Assembly: GCA_002407045.1 (NCBI GenBank)
Contig: DHKB01000061.1
Location: forward strand, 1 to 22,498
Reading direction: 5' to 3'
DNA: 22,498 bases
Source: Candidatus Bruticola papionis
GTDB taxonomy: Bacteria; Vulcanimicrobiota; Xenobia; Xenobiales; Xenobiaceae
Position numbers and translations under genes: made by a program. Positions 14,623 to 22,498 of this stretch are shown piece by piece; within the stretch, counting starts at the first letter, position 1, and the number at the start of each line of letters is the position of its first letter. The notes under the pieces are model-generated. The model made no database searches and was not told the DNA's origin. It saw nothing but the letters and a program-made list of their open reading frames with translations.

Positions 14623-16224
14623 TTAGAAAGCGCTGCCGACAACGTAGCGACTATGGTCTAAAGCTCGACGATTCCAAGCAGTTTGCATACGGATCCGACT
14701 AATGGCCAAACTATCTAAAGCTCCCGACCCAAGAGCAGATTTGCTTAAAGCCTTCTTAGCTTGCTCAACATCATCGAAGTGGGTCGTGTGGTCGCCGAAT
14801 TTTTGATAAGTTTCATGGCCTTTACCAGCAATAACGACAGTATCACCTGGCTTAGCATTGCTTATCGCTTTTTCTATAGCTTCAGCCCTATCATAAATAA
14901 TTTCGACGTGCTCCATATTAGAGGTGGAAATGCCAGATAAGATTTGCTTAACAATACTCTCAGGAGCTTCGCTGCGCGGATTATCAGTAGTGATATAAAC
15001 TTTGTCAGCTTTTTCTACAGCTAAGCGCCCCATAATGGGACGTTTCCCTTTATCACGATCGCCTCCGCAACCAAATACTAAGCAAAGGCGTCCAGTCGTG
15101 ATTAGACGAGCTGAATCAAGCAAATGCTCTAAGCCATCGGGAGTGTGAGCATAATCGACAATAACCGTAAAATTTTGTCCCCTGCGCACTAATTGGAAGC
15201 GACCAGGAACCGCAGCTACCGATTCAAGCGCTTTTACCACACAATCTAAGCCAATGCGCAAAGCCATACCTACGGCCACAGCCGCCAAAGCGTTATGCAA
15301 ATTAAATAAACCGGATAATTGTAAGTTGACATCACGCTCGCCAACTCTAGTCTCAAGTGTAAAGCTCAAACCGCTGGGGCCGGCAACTACATTAAAAGCA
15401 CGCACATCAGCTTTGTTACTAGTTCCGTAAGTGATAACCGGAACTCTATCTTTTATAAGCCCGATAAGACGCTCACTATAAGGATCATCTAAATTGATCA
15501 CAGCAAAAGGCCCCACCGCTCTTTCGCCGTAAACGCCCAGACGAGTGAAGAGCTTCGCCTTAGCTTGGAAATAGTTTTCCATAGTACCATGGAAATCTAA
15601 GTGATCCTGAGTCAAGTTGGTAAAGACAGCAATGTCATAAGGTATACCATAGACGCGATCTAAAGCTATGGCGTGAGAAGATACTTCCATAACGACACTG
15701 TCTTGCCCAGCTTCTACCATTTGAGCAAACATTTTATGCAAATCGAAAGAGCCAGGAGTAGTATTGGAAAGCTTTCGCACTTCTCCAGCTACATGAGCTT
15801 CAATAGTACCCAACATGCCAGGATCGTAACCGGCAGCTTTGAGCACAGCTTCTACTAAATAGGAAGTAGTAGTTTTGCCATTAGTACCAGTAATGCCAAT
15901 ATTAAGCAATTTTTGGGCTGGATTGCCGAAAAAGTGAGATGCCAAAATAGCCAGAGCCCGACGAGTCTTTTTGGTTTTTATAAAAGTGATCCCAGAATTA
16001 GCTACGTCCTCGGGTATATGCTCTACTACCAAAGCTTTAGCACCTTTGGCCACAGCGTCGGCGGCGAAAGCGTGACCGTCACTTTGGAAGCCGGTAACAC
16101 AAACAAAAAGATCTCCGGGCTTTACTTGTCTAGAATCGCAACTCAAGCCGCTAACTTCCACACAAGGATCGCCTATAACTTCAGCATGTTTCAGCAGTTG
16201 ACTTAACTCAGCTATGCTTGCCAT
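14623..16224 (-). CDS. murE: UDP-MurNAc-L-Ala-D-Glu--meso-diaminopimelate ligase MurE
   Basis: MurE adds the third residue of the stem peptide. The N-terminal domain has CDSRQVKPGDLFVCVTG (29-45), the ATP loop is GTNGKTTT (113-120), SNTTP (153-157) and TNLTQDHLDFHG hold substrate and metal residues, and AKAKLF carries the carbamylated-Lys position. TTDNPRSEAP holds DNPR (414-417), the signature that selects meso-diaminopimelate rather than lysine. HFDDVEQA closes the normal fold near residue 490; about 40 further residues form an unrecognised tail. The ATG has GAGGAGA upstream, though about 14 bases away. It lies 40 bp after ftsI. Confidence 0.96.
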   Translation of the reverse strand: MASIAELSQLLKHAEVIGDPCVEVSGLSCDSRQVKPGDLFVCVTGFQSDGHAFAADAVAKGAKALVVEHIPEDVANSGITFIKTKKTRRALAILASHFFGNPAQKLLNIGITGTNGKTTTSYLVEAVLKAAGYDPGMLGTIEAHVAGEVRKLSNTTPGSFDLHKMFAQMVEAGQDSVVMEVSSHAIALDRVYGIPYDIAVFTNLTQDHLDFHGTMENYFQAKAKLFTRLGVYGERAVGPFAVINLDDPYSERLIGLIKDRVPVITYGTSNKADVRAFNVVAGPSGLSFTLETRVGERDVNLQLSGLFNLHNALAAVAVGMALRIGLDCVVKALESVAAVPGRFQLVRRGQNFTVIVDYAHTPDGLEHLLDSARLITTGRLCLVFGCGGDRDKGKRPIMGRLAVEKADKVYITTDNPRSEAPESIVKQILSGISTSNMEHVEIIYDRAEAIEKAISNAKPGDTVVIAGKGHETYQKFGDHTTHFDDVEQAKKALSKSALGSGALDSLAISRIRMQTAWNRRALDHSRYVVGSAF

Positions 16225-16264
16225 AACTTTTTTCGAGTTCTCCTCACTTTACTCAACGTACCTT

Positions 16265-18142
16265 TTACAAACCCGTTTCCGGATTTAGTTGTTTATAGCC
16301 CGGAGTTGGAGGTACTCCCAACACAGGCAAAATCTTGGTACAAATCTTATTGAAAACCGGAGCAGCGACCAAACCACCATAATAAATAGGCCAAGGCTTT
16401 TCGATCTTGACAACAGCCACAATTTCTGGATTGTCGATAGGAGCAATGCCCACAAAACCGGCGATGTACTTTTGTTCCATGTAGCCGTGTTCACCAGCAA
16501 CTTGAGCAGTTCCAGTTTTGCCTCCGACCCTATAACCAGGTACTCTGGCCCTAGAACCGGTACCATGACTAATTACTCCAGCCATCACTTCACGCATTTC
16601 TTGAGCTCCACTTTTAGTCATGGGCTTGCTCAAAACTTCCGGCTTAAGCGAGTGAATCACTTCCTTATAAGCTCCATCTCGACTTTCGTCGGCTTCTCTG
16701 CGCATGTATTCATGAACAACTTTACCATCTGGATTGATAATTTCTTTTACCAAATGGGGCTTCATGCGCACACCGTCATTAGCGATAGCTTGCACAGCTG
16801 AAGCTAGTTGCAAAGGCGTGATAGCCACTCCCTGTCCAAAGGAAATATTAGCCAATCTAAAACGTCCCCACTCTCTCCAATCATCGAAGAGACCGCAAGA
16901 CTCGCCCAATACTTCCGTACCAGTAACGTGACCGATGCCGAATTTATCCAGACCTTCGCCCATCTTTTTCTTGCCTAATTCTAGAGCGAAAGACGCCGTT
17001 CCAGTATTAAAAGAGTAAGCCACAATATCAGCAATAGTCTCGTATCCTTTGGAATAGAGTCCATCGTCGGCATTATTGACTACATCGCCTTCTATGTAGA
17101 GGCGGCCAGGGCAATAAAACTGAGAGCTGGCTCTATATCCATTATTGATAGCTACGCCAGCTGATAGAACTTTAAAAATAGATCCTGGCTCATAAACATC
17201 ACAAACAGCCCTGTTGCGCCAACGTTCCTGAGGGAACTTATAATAAGTGGCTGGGTCGAAGTCAGGATAGGTGGCCATAGCCAAAATATCGGCATTTTTA
17301 GCATCAAGCACCACTACGGAGCCGCCAAAAGCATTGAACTTTTCTACTGTTTTTTTCAGCTCTTCTTCAACTATAAACTGAATGCGCTCATCTATAGTGA
17401 GAACTATACTGCTGCCATTGAGAGAACTTTCATCAAAATCTTTGCTCTTTTTAACCGTAGCCGAGGGAGCTCCCGGAATAGCATTTCCAGAAACATCCAT
17501 TGCTTCGGAAGTCTTGTAGGCTTTGGGAGTAAGCTCACGATCGAAGAAAAGTTCAGTTCCTTCCACACCTTCTTCATCGCGATTGACAATACCTAAAATA
17601 TGGGAAGCTAAACGCCCTTTAGGATAAAAACGGTGGCCCGAATTTTCTCTGGCGACCTCTATACCGTAAAGTGGGTTTTTAGTTTCGTCGTCAGGATCAT
17701 CTTTAGGCTGCTTCTCTCTATAAAGTTTTTTTACAGCGTCGCACATGTCATCGGGCGCTTTATACTTTAAGTTTACAAAGGTATCGCCGCTGCTTAAAAT
17801 GGAATAGAGTTCGCCCTGATCCATTTTCAAAATAGGGGCCAGCCAAGCGCTCACTTGAGCCGGGTCTTTTATCTGATAAGGGTGACTATTGATGGAACGG
17901 CGATCGCTGCTAGTAGCTAAGGCCTGATGATTGCGATCGAGAATGTCTCCTCTGAGACCACGTTTGACACCTACAACTTGTTTTAGGTAGCTTTGCTTCT
18001 TTTGCGCTTCGTATTTATAAAAGCTGTCATTAAAGCACTGAAGCCAGAGTTGTCTAAGCATGACTATGCTAAGAAACACTAGCAGCAGTACAAAAACCAA
18101 TATAGCTCTTTGTTTAAAGGTTTCTTTCCAGAGTTTGTCCAT
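16265..18142 (-). CDS. ftsI: Septal peptidoglycan transpeptidase FtsI (class B penicillin-binding protein)
   Basis: FtsI crosslinks septal peptidoglycan and partners FtsW. One membrane segment (about 12-34) anchors a periplasmic protein. The pedestal region includes GVKRGLRGDILDRN (58-71) and a middle domain with GVEGTELFFD (192-201). The transpeptidase active site is complete: S321-I-F-K324 (nucleophile Ser), S377-F-N379, and K542-T-G-T545. No PASTA repeats are present. Length (625) is normal. Only a weak ribosome-binding site precedes the ATG. A 268-bp gap containing a terminator-like hairpin separates it from ftsL, so it may need its own promoter; a TATAAT hexamer is seen at 18184-18179. 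Confidence 0.95.
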   Translation of the reverse strand: MDKLWKETFKQRAILVFVLLLVFLSIVMLRQLWLQCFNDSFYKYEAQKKQSYLKQVVGVKRGLRGDILDRNHQALATSSDRRSINSHPYQIKDPAQVSAWLAPILKMDQGELYSILSSGDTFVNLKYKAPDDMCDAVKKLYREKQPKDDPDDETKNPLYGIEVARENSGHRFYPKGRLASHILGIVNRDEEGVEGTELFFDRELTPKAYKTSEAMDVSGNAIPGAPSATVKKSKDFDESSLNGSSIVLTIDERIQFIVEEELKKTVEKFNAFGGSVVVLDAKNADILAMATYPDFDPATYYKFPQERWRNRAVCDVYEPGSIFKVLSAGVAINNGYRASSQFYCPGRLYIEGDVVNNADDGLYSKGYETIADIVAYSFNTGTASFALELGKKKMGEGLDKFGIGHVTGTEVLGESCGLFDDWREWGRFRLANISFGQGVAITPLQLASAVQAIANDGVRMKPHLVKEIINPDGKVVHEYMRREADESRDGAYKEVIHSLKPEVLSKPMTKSGAQEMREVMAGVISHGTGSRARVPGYRVGGKTGTAQVAGEHGYMEQKYIAGFVGIAPIDNPEIVAVVKIEKPWPIYYGGLVAAPVFNKICTKILPVLGVPPTPGYKQLNPETGL

Positions 18143-18171
18143 ACTTTAAGCTTTTTCGCCTATTAACAAAT

Positions 18172-18206
18172 GGTTCGAATTATACAAAACTAGATCTATC
18201 CGAACC
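18172..18206 (-). promoter_or_regulatory. Possible -10 box upstream of ftsI inside an inverted repeat
   Basis: TATAAT on the minus strand (18184-18179) lies about 37 bases before the ftsI ATG and is flanked by an inverted repeat GGTTCG (18172-18177) / CGAACC (18201-18206). No convincing -35 hexamer is present, so an activator-dependent promoter or chance are both possible. Confidence 0.25.
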
Positions 18207-18293
18207 CCGGTCGCACTTAACCGGTGAAGGCATCTTTCTAAAATTCTACATTAGAACGATTGCTTTAAGCTCTTTGTCTCAAGTACATACCGC

Positions 18294-18325
18294 AAAAAAA
18301 TATCCGCGCAGGAACCTGCGCAGAT
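18294..18325 (-). terminator. Rho-independent terminator or attenuator between ftsL and ftsI
   Basis: In the minus-strand RNA an 11-bp stem (arms ATCTGCGCAGG and CCTGCGCGGAT, one U-G wobble, very short loop) is followed by A and seven Us (18300-18294). It has the full form of an intrinsic terminator and is correctly paired only in the ftsL-to-ftsI direction. Its place inside a cell-wall operon implies partial read-through or a separate ftsI promoter. Confidence 0.75.
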
Positions 18326-18349
18326 CTTGATCCAGAATTCCGAAAGTGC

Positions 18350-18388
18350 CCCTCCACAACATTTTTTTATACAAAAAGCCCTGGAGGG
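18350..18388 (-). other. Stem-loop just after ftsL
   Basis: CCCTCCA (18350-18356) pairs with TGGAGGG (18382-18388); inside it a TTTTT/AAAAA helix can form. It lies 23 bp beyond the ftsL stop and precedes the intrinsic terminator at 18294-18325. Confidence 0.4.
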
Positions 18389-18410
18389 AGCGTAGACTTT
18401 TACGCCCTAC

Positions 18411-18887
18411 TTACGGATTGTAATCGGCAGAGTTTTTTGAAGGCACGTAAGCGACATTCACCTTGCCATTGTTGGCGACAGATACGCGCACTACTTGCAC
18501 ACCATCGGAAGAAGGATATTGCATGCCCAATTTGAGAGCTTGCTCAGAGATTCTCTCTAAAGAAGACAATTGCTCGACTTGCAAGTCAGTCTCAACTTTT
18601 TGTTTTTCTAGGCTTGATAACTTATATTGGGCCCTATTCAACTCGTATTGTACTTCTACTATGCCGGCGTATTGCAAAGTAACTAAAAACAAGAATGATA
18701 GCAATACGGCCGAAACACAAAAGCACCATACTTTGGGAACGGTAGCTAGCTTAGGAATTTCAGCCTTAGCCTGAGCTGAAATCGTGTTCAAACCCTCCGT
18801 TGAACGCACTGCCCGCCTCCGAATCTGTCTAGTCCATTCAGGCAACCTGCCCATACTGATAGCAGGACGCACACTAAACTGAGACAT
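18411..18887 (-). CDS. ftsL: FtsL-like cell division protein, 158 residues
   Basis: FtsL is a small bitopic divisome protein that pairs with FtsB through a coiled coil and links FtsQ to FtsW-FtsI. The basic cytoplasmic N-terminus (about 1-50) is followed by a membrane helix (53-75), a coiled-coil segment (about 78-112, YELNRAQYKLSSLEKQKVE) and the typical ERISEQALKLGMQYP (111-125). Sequence conservation of FtsL is low, so the call rests on this architecture and on position between rsmH and ftsI. The ATG at 18887 was chosen over an upstream TTG (18929) because GGAGG lies 8 bases before it. rsmH ends 90 bp upstream. Confidence 0.85.
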   Translation of the reverse strand: MSQFSVRPAISMGRLPEWTRQIRRRAVRSTEGLNTISAQAKAEIPKLATVPKVWCFCVSAVLLSFLFLVTLQYAGIVEVQYELNRAQYKLSSLEKQKVETDLQVEQLSSLERISEQALKLGMQYPSSDGVQVVRVSVANNGKVNVAYVPSKNSADYNP

Positions 18888-18977
18888 TTGTTTTCCTCCA
18901 CCACAGAAAAACTTGCGTAAAATGACCAACCAATTTTTTACCTAAAAGGCAATCTCTAAAATAGAGACTACCTCTTA

Positions 18978-19964
18978 TTACAAACGCTCGGCTACACGCA
19001 ACTTAGCCGAACGAGAGCGCGGATTTAATTTTAATTCTTCTTCACTTGGAACTACCGGACGCTTTGTGAGTTCTTTGAGAGTAGCCTTGGCGCCACAAGT
19101 ACAAATGGGAGCCAGAGGAGGACAAGTGCAGTGTCCCAAGCATTGTTTTATAGCCGTCTTGACGATACGATCTTCTAAAGAGTGATAGCTGATCACGGCG
19201 ATACGCCCCCCAGCGTCAAGCAGACTGATAGCAGCATGCACACCTTTTTCTAAAACAGTCAGTTCGTCATTTACCGCAATGCGCAAAGCTTGAAAAGTTC
19301 GAGTGGCTGGATGTATAGCTTTACCCTTACCGTGTGAGGAAGCTCTGGGAGTGGGGACAACATGAGAGATAAGGTTGGCTAGCTCGAAGGTAGTAGCTAT
19401 AGGCTTTAATTCTCGCTCGGCAATGATAGCTCTGGCTATTCTCCCGGCGAAGCGTTCTTCTCCATAATCGCTTATTATTCTATATAAGTCTTCGTAGGAC
19501 GCACTATTGACCAATTCGGCAGCACTGGCTATCTCTTCAGAGTCAGACATTCTCATGTCTAAATTTCCATCATATCTGAAAGAAAAACCGCGCCAAGGTG
19601 CGTCGAGTTGGTGAGAAGATACCCCCAAATCCATAAGAATACCGTTCACCTTAAAAGTTCCAGCCCGAGCAAGTAGTTCCTTCATATTAGAGAAATTGCC
19701 ACGTAAAATATTGAAAGAAACTTTACTTCCAGCCTCCCCTTGTAGAACTCCACTTGTCTCTACGGTTTTCGTAGCTTCAGCTATAGCCTCAGGATCCTGA
19801 TCTATAGAAAATAGACTTCCGCCGCCACACTCGCGCAACTTTTGCAAAATAGCCAAAGTATGGCCACCACCTCCCAAAGTTGCATCTAAGTAGGTACCGC
19901 CACGCTCAATTTTCAGAAAATCCAGAACTTCATGCAGAAGAACGGGGACATGATATTCGCTCAT
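18978..19964 (-). CDS. rsmH: 16S rRNA (cytosine-1402-N4)-methyltransferase RsmH
   Basis: RsmH (older name MraW) methylates N4 of C1402 in 16S rRNA with S-adenosylmethionine and is a standard first or second gene of dcw clusters. Motifs: HVPVLLHEVL at the N-terminus, the SAM loop YLDATLGGGGHT (25-36), ILMDLGVSSHQLD, RGFSFRYDGNLDMRM, HPATRTFQALRIAVNDEL and VISYHSLEDRIVK, then a CxC pair in HCTCPP and ICTCG and the NPRSRSAKLRVAE ending. Length (328) is normal. The ATG has no good Shine-Dalgarno sequence, and an in-frame stop lies just upstream, so no earlier start is possible. mraZ, which usually precedes it, is absent. Confidence 0.97.
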   Translation of the reverse strand: MSEYHVPVLLHEVLDFLKIERGGTYLDATLGGGGHTLAILQKLRECGGGSLFSIDQDPEAIAEATKTVETSGVLQGEAGSKVSFNILRGNFSNMKELLARAGTFKVNGILMDLGVSSHQLDAPWRGFSFRYDGNLDMRMSDSEEIASAAELVNSASYEDLYRIISDYGEERFAGRIARAIIAERELKPIATTFELANLISHVVPTPRASSHGKGKAIHPATRTFQALRIAVNDELTVLEKGVHAAISLLDAGGRIAVISYHSLEDRIVKTAIKQCLGHCTCPPLAPICTCGAKATLKELTKRPVVPSEEELKLNPRSRSAKLRVAERL

Positions 19965-21011
19965 TTGATATTATGCCGAAAACAAAACCTTTATATTTTT
20001 TCCAACTTACCGTTAATACTTTTTATAGACGCAGACGAAGCAGATTTGAAAGCAAATTTTATAGTTGTATATCTAGCTATACCTGATATTTCTGGCATAG
20101 CCTTATCTGTGCTCACTCGCTGCCAATCGTTAAGACTGAGCTGAGCTCTTATAGGATAGACGATTCCTCTTATATTGTTACCAGCCACACTCTTCAAAGA
20201 TCGCCGCCTCCGGATCTTTATTTATATGAGCATTGTCTGCTTTGGCGCCACCGGAACCGCTATATTTTCCCGACCGACAGAGAAAACCACCCACACGCAG
20301 CTTCAACCGTTCCAATAAGTACCGCACCCTACTCCGCATCTTCTCTGATACTAACTATCACAGCTGATTTCGTCAATTAAAACCAGACAAGTCCCGTTCG
20401 ACTTAGGTTCCCATTTTTCCTGCCTTTTTACACTACATATAGTATTCTTTCAAACTCTATATTGTATATATTCGGTTACAAGCGAGACACTCAGCAGGGC
20501 CATAAATGAGACATATCGTCTTATTTAGCCAAGGTATACACTGTATATAAGATATTTTTTACTTATTGATACCAAGCCCCAAAAATATTTTTTTATTTTT
20601 CAATTATGGCGCAATGTTAAAAATTTATAATATTTCTTCACAATCTAAAATGCAGAGAATCCCCGCAAAAGATAGTGAATTAGACTTATAACGTAACTTT
20701 TATTACAGAGAGTGTATTGTTTGGGTCGTCATATAATAGTTTGTCAAATACAACGGCCAAACATTTTCTTCAGTTAGATAGTTTTAATACTTAAGTATAA
20801 TTCGTATTGAAGGAAGTTAATTGGTATTTCCTAAATCCGGCCAGGGGAGATGTTTTTAAATTTCAGTTACTCGCTTTTTGCCGACAACGCACAAAATAGA
20901 CAATTTAATTTTTAGAAAGGAACAATTGACTTTTTCTGCCAATAACTGTCGGCTCCAAACCGGAGCTATCGCAGAGTTGAACTAAATAGAGTTAGTCAAT
21001 TTACAGCAAAA
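19965..21011. promoter_or_regulatory. Divergent AT-rich intergenic region between rsmH and the DegT-like gene
   Basis: About 1 kb without a believable gene. Items seen: an inverted repeat AAAGATC/GATCTTT (20196-20219); direct repeats GAGACA at 20484 and 20508; the palindrome TATACA-C-TGTATA (20535-20547); TATAAT at 20732-20737; a perfect palindrome ATACTTAAGTAT (20787-20798) overlapping a TATAAT (20796-20801); AAAGGA (20917-20922); and a small GCTCC/GGAGC hairpin (near 20952-20966). I could not identify a convincing -35/-10 pair for the dcw operon or for the DegT-like gene, although both must start from here. Confidence 0.4.
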
Positions 21012-22498
21012 ATGTCCAGTATTTTCAAAAACGGATGGCCCATTCCTAGGTTCGATTTGGCCTTAAATTTTACAGATATTCAATGGCTTGTCAGCGAAAT
21101 AAGCCAAGCCAGAAACAGCGAAGTAGAAAAATTTGAAAATAAATTTGCCGAACATATAGGCGTCAAAAAAGCCATTTATATGAGTTCGGCTAGGGGTGCT
21201 CTATATCTTATTTTACAATGTCTAAACTTAGCTCCCCATTCTAAAGTAATGATCCCGGCCTGGACCCATCACTCCGTACCTGCCGCTATTATTGCCGCTG
21301 GCCTACAACCGCACTTAGTGGATATCCGTCAGGGCAGCTGGGTAATGGGGCCTGAAACTATCAAAGATGAAGATTGGGAAGGCGTTTCGGCTATTATTAT
21401 TACCCACATGTACGGTTGTCCAGCTCCAGCAGAAGAGCTAGCCGCTATAGCTAGAAGCAAAAACATATTTGTAATTGAAGATTGCGCCCAAGGTTTTGGA
21501 GCTACTATAAACGGCCAAAAAGTAGGTTTTTTCGGTGATGCCGCAATCTTTTCATTTGCTTTAACTAGTAATTTCACAACCTTGGGCGGTGGCATGGCCG
21601 TTTTTCAAAATCAGCACTTAGCTGAAGTAGCCGCTTTGCGTATGCAAGATTCCTACATAGCTCCCAGTTCTTCCATCTATCCACAAATTTTTAAAGCGGC
21701 AGCTATGTGGGCGGGAACAACAACTTTAGGCTTTACGGCCAGCGCTTATGTTTTGCTCAGCATCGGTTGGTCTTTTTTAGGCAAAGATGCCTTGCATGGC
21801 ATGTTCGAAGATAGTATCAATACCAACGCTCCTGACATAAGTTTCAAACCCTCGCCAGTGCAAGCCGCTTTGGGACGGCGCTTATTAGATTGGGCCGAAG
21901 AGCAAAATTCATTGCGTACCCAAAATGGCAAAAAGCTGCTTAAACTTTTTCAGAAGGCAGATTTACCTGGACTAATTATTCCAGAGTGTCCAGACTACGG
22001 TGAATCAGTCTTTACTTCATTCGTAGTCGGCCATATTGAAAGCGAGAAATTAGCTAGGCAACTTTCCAGCCATGGCATAGATACGTCTCCTGGCTCTTTA
22101 AAACCAATACAGCAAATTTCTATTTTCTCCGATTCAGTTAGCTATACCAGCAAGTTGACTAACACGAACTTGCTGGCCCGTGTGCAATTACACTTGCCTA
22201 TTTATCCTAGACTTAAGGATGCCGACTTAAAACGCATAGTTGAGAGTTGCCGCTATTCACTAGACACTATCCTTCACTACGGAGGGCAAAAAGAATTTGC
22301 CCTGCCACAAGTAAAAGACGAAAAGCCCCACTCTGTCACTTACAGGCAAGCAACTGAACTTGCAAAACACAAGAGCCTTACCAAAGTCAAAGCTGCCGCA
22401 GACGAAGAAGACACCTACGACATCGATTCCGACTTGGCTGCTCCTGTTGAAGCTACACACGGTGCTCCTCCGCGACCAGTGGCACCACCGTTGCCTAC
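21012..22498 (+). CDS. DegT/DnrJ/EryC1-family protein lacking the catalytic lysine (partial, 3' end outside)
   Basis: The frame is open from ATG 21012 to the window end (495 codons). Fold-type I sugar-aminotransferase features: NGWPIPRFD at the start, SSARGALYLILQCL (58-71), IPAWTHHSVPAAIIAAG, THMYGCPAP, and the PLP-ring motif VIEDCAQGFGA with D157 and Q160. The lysine motif, typically S-F-x-x-x-K-N, reads SFALTSNFTTLGGGM: Ser186 stands where the PLP lysine should be. The family C-terminal LPIYPRLKDADL is present near residue 400. Residues 228-257 are strongly hydrophobic, unusual for a soluble enzyme, and a charged Pro/Glu/Lys-rich tail starts near 418. It therefore cannot work as an ordinary aminotransferase; a dehydratase-like or non-catalytic role is possible. 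An in-frame TAA at 20943 and no other start codon support this start; the ribosome-binding site is weak. Confidence 0.85.
   Translation, partial: MSSIFKNGWPIPRFDLALNFTDIQWLVSEISQARNSEVEKFENKFAEHIGVKKAIYMSSARGALYLILQCLNLAPHSKVMIPAWTHHSVPAAIIAAGLQPHLVDIRQGSWVMGPETIKDEDWEGVSAIIITHMYGCPAPAEELAAIARSKNIFVIEDCAQGFGATINGQKVGFFGDAAIFSFALTSNFTTLGGGMAVFQNQHLAEVAALRMQDSYIAPSSSIYPQIFKAAAMWAGTTTLGFTASAYVLLSIGWSFLGKDALHGMFEDSINTNAPDISFKPSPVQAALGRRLLDWAEEQNSLRTQNGKKLLKLFQKADLPGLIIPECPDYGESVFTSFVVGHIESEKLARQLSSHGIDTSPGSLKPIQQISIFSDSVSYTSKLTNTNLLARVQLHLPIYPRLKDADLKRIVESCRYSLDTILHYGGQKEFALPQVKDEKPHSVTYRQATELAKHKSLTKVKAAADEEDTYDIDSDLAAPVEATHGAPPRPVAPPLP

Noticed and set aside
19991..20197. 68-codon minus-strand frame just upstream of rsmH, in the position expected for mraZ
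   Set aside because: The translation shows no MraZ features such as the FRGEYEHTLDAKGR-type start, and it is about half the expected length.
20926..20985. 19-codon leader frame from TTG after AAAGGA, upstream of the DegT-like gene
   Set aside because: It is short and starts with TTG; one ribosome-binding-like sequence in AT-rich DNA is not enough support.
1..22498. tRNA, rRNA, CRISPR arrays or intact insertion sequences
   Set aside because: I saw no tRNA T-loop with a matching acceptor stem, no rRNA segments, no regularly spaced direct repeats and no transposase-like frame.

Overview
The window is bacterial and is dominated by a division and cell wall (dcw) cluster on the minus strand. In transcription order it reads rsmH, ftsL, ftsI, murE, murF, mraY, murD, ftsW, murG, murC, ftsQ (19964 down to 4543), followed 9 bp later by a metallo-beta-lactamase-fold hydrolase gene (4533 to 3451). 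The MurE-type ligase carries the DNPR signature of meso-diaminopimelate-adding enzymes, so the peptidoglycan is probably of the mDAP type. The lineage cannot be fixed from the sequence. The 324-residue MraY and the style of FtsQ and FtsL would fit a Firmicutes-like group such as the Negativicutes, but this is a weak guess.

Layout. 1-2226: the 3' tip of one lipoprotein-like gene and a complete second one on the plus strand; both end in a nearly identical proline/aspartate-rich tail followed by near-identical terminators, so they are a tandem paralogous pair. 2227-3450: about 1.2 kb with no convincing gene but many strong, unrelated inverted repeats. It includes a near-consensus plus-strand promoter followed about 200 bp later by a terminator-like hairpin, which makes it a candidate stable RNA region. 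3451-19964: the dcw genes. 19965-21011: an AT-rich divergent intergenic region. 21012-22498: the 5' part of a plus-strand DegT/DnrJ/EryC1-type PLP-fold protein that runs off the window and has Ser where the catalytic Lys should be.

How the genes work together. MurC, MurD, MurE and MurF build the UDP-MurNAc pentapeptide. MraY puts it on undecaprenyl phosphate and MurG adds GlcNAc to give lipid II. FtsW polymerises the glycan, FtsI crosslinks it at the septum, and FtsL and FtsQ are divisome scaffold proteins. RsmH methylates 16S rRNA and is commonly the first gene of such clusters. mraZ, murB, ddl, ftsA and ftsZ, often found in such clusters, are not in the window.

The cluster is not uniformly packed. 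There is a stem-loop with a U-tract between ftsL and ftsI, a 12-bp stem between murE and murF, and an 18-bp stem plus a promoter-like sequence between ftsW and murG. In all three, the imperfect pairs are G-U wobbles only in the minus-strand transcript. This suggests internal transcriptional control and at least one secondary unit, murG-murC-ftsQ-hydrolase. FtsQ, FtsW, MurG, MurE and the DegT-like protein all carry low-complexity extensions.
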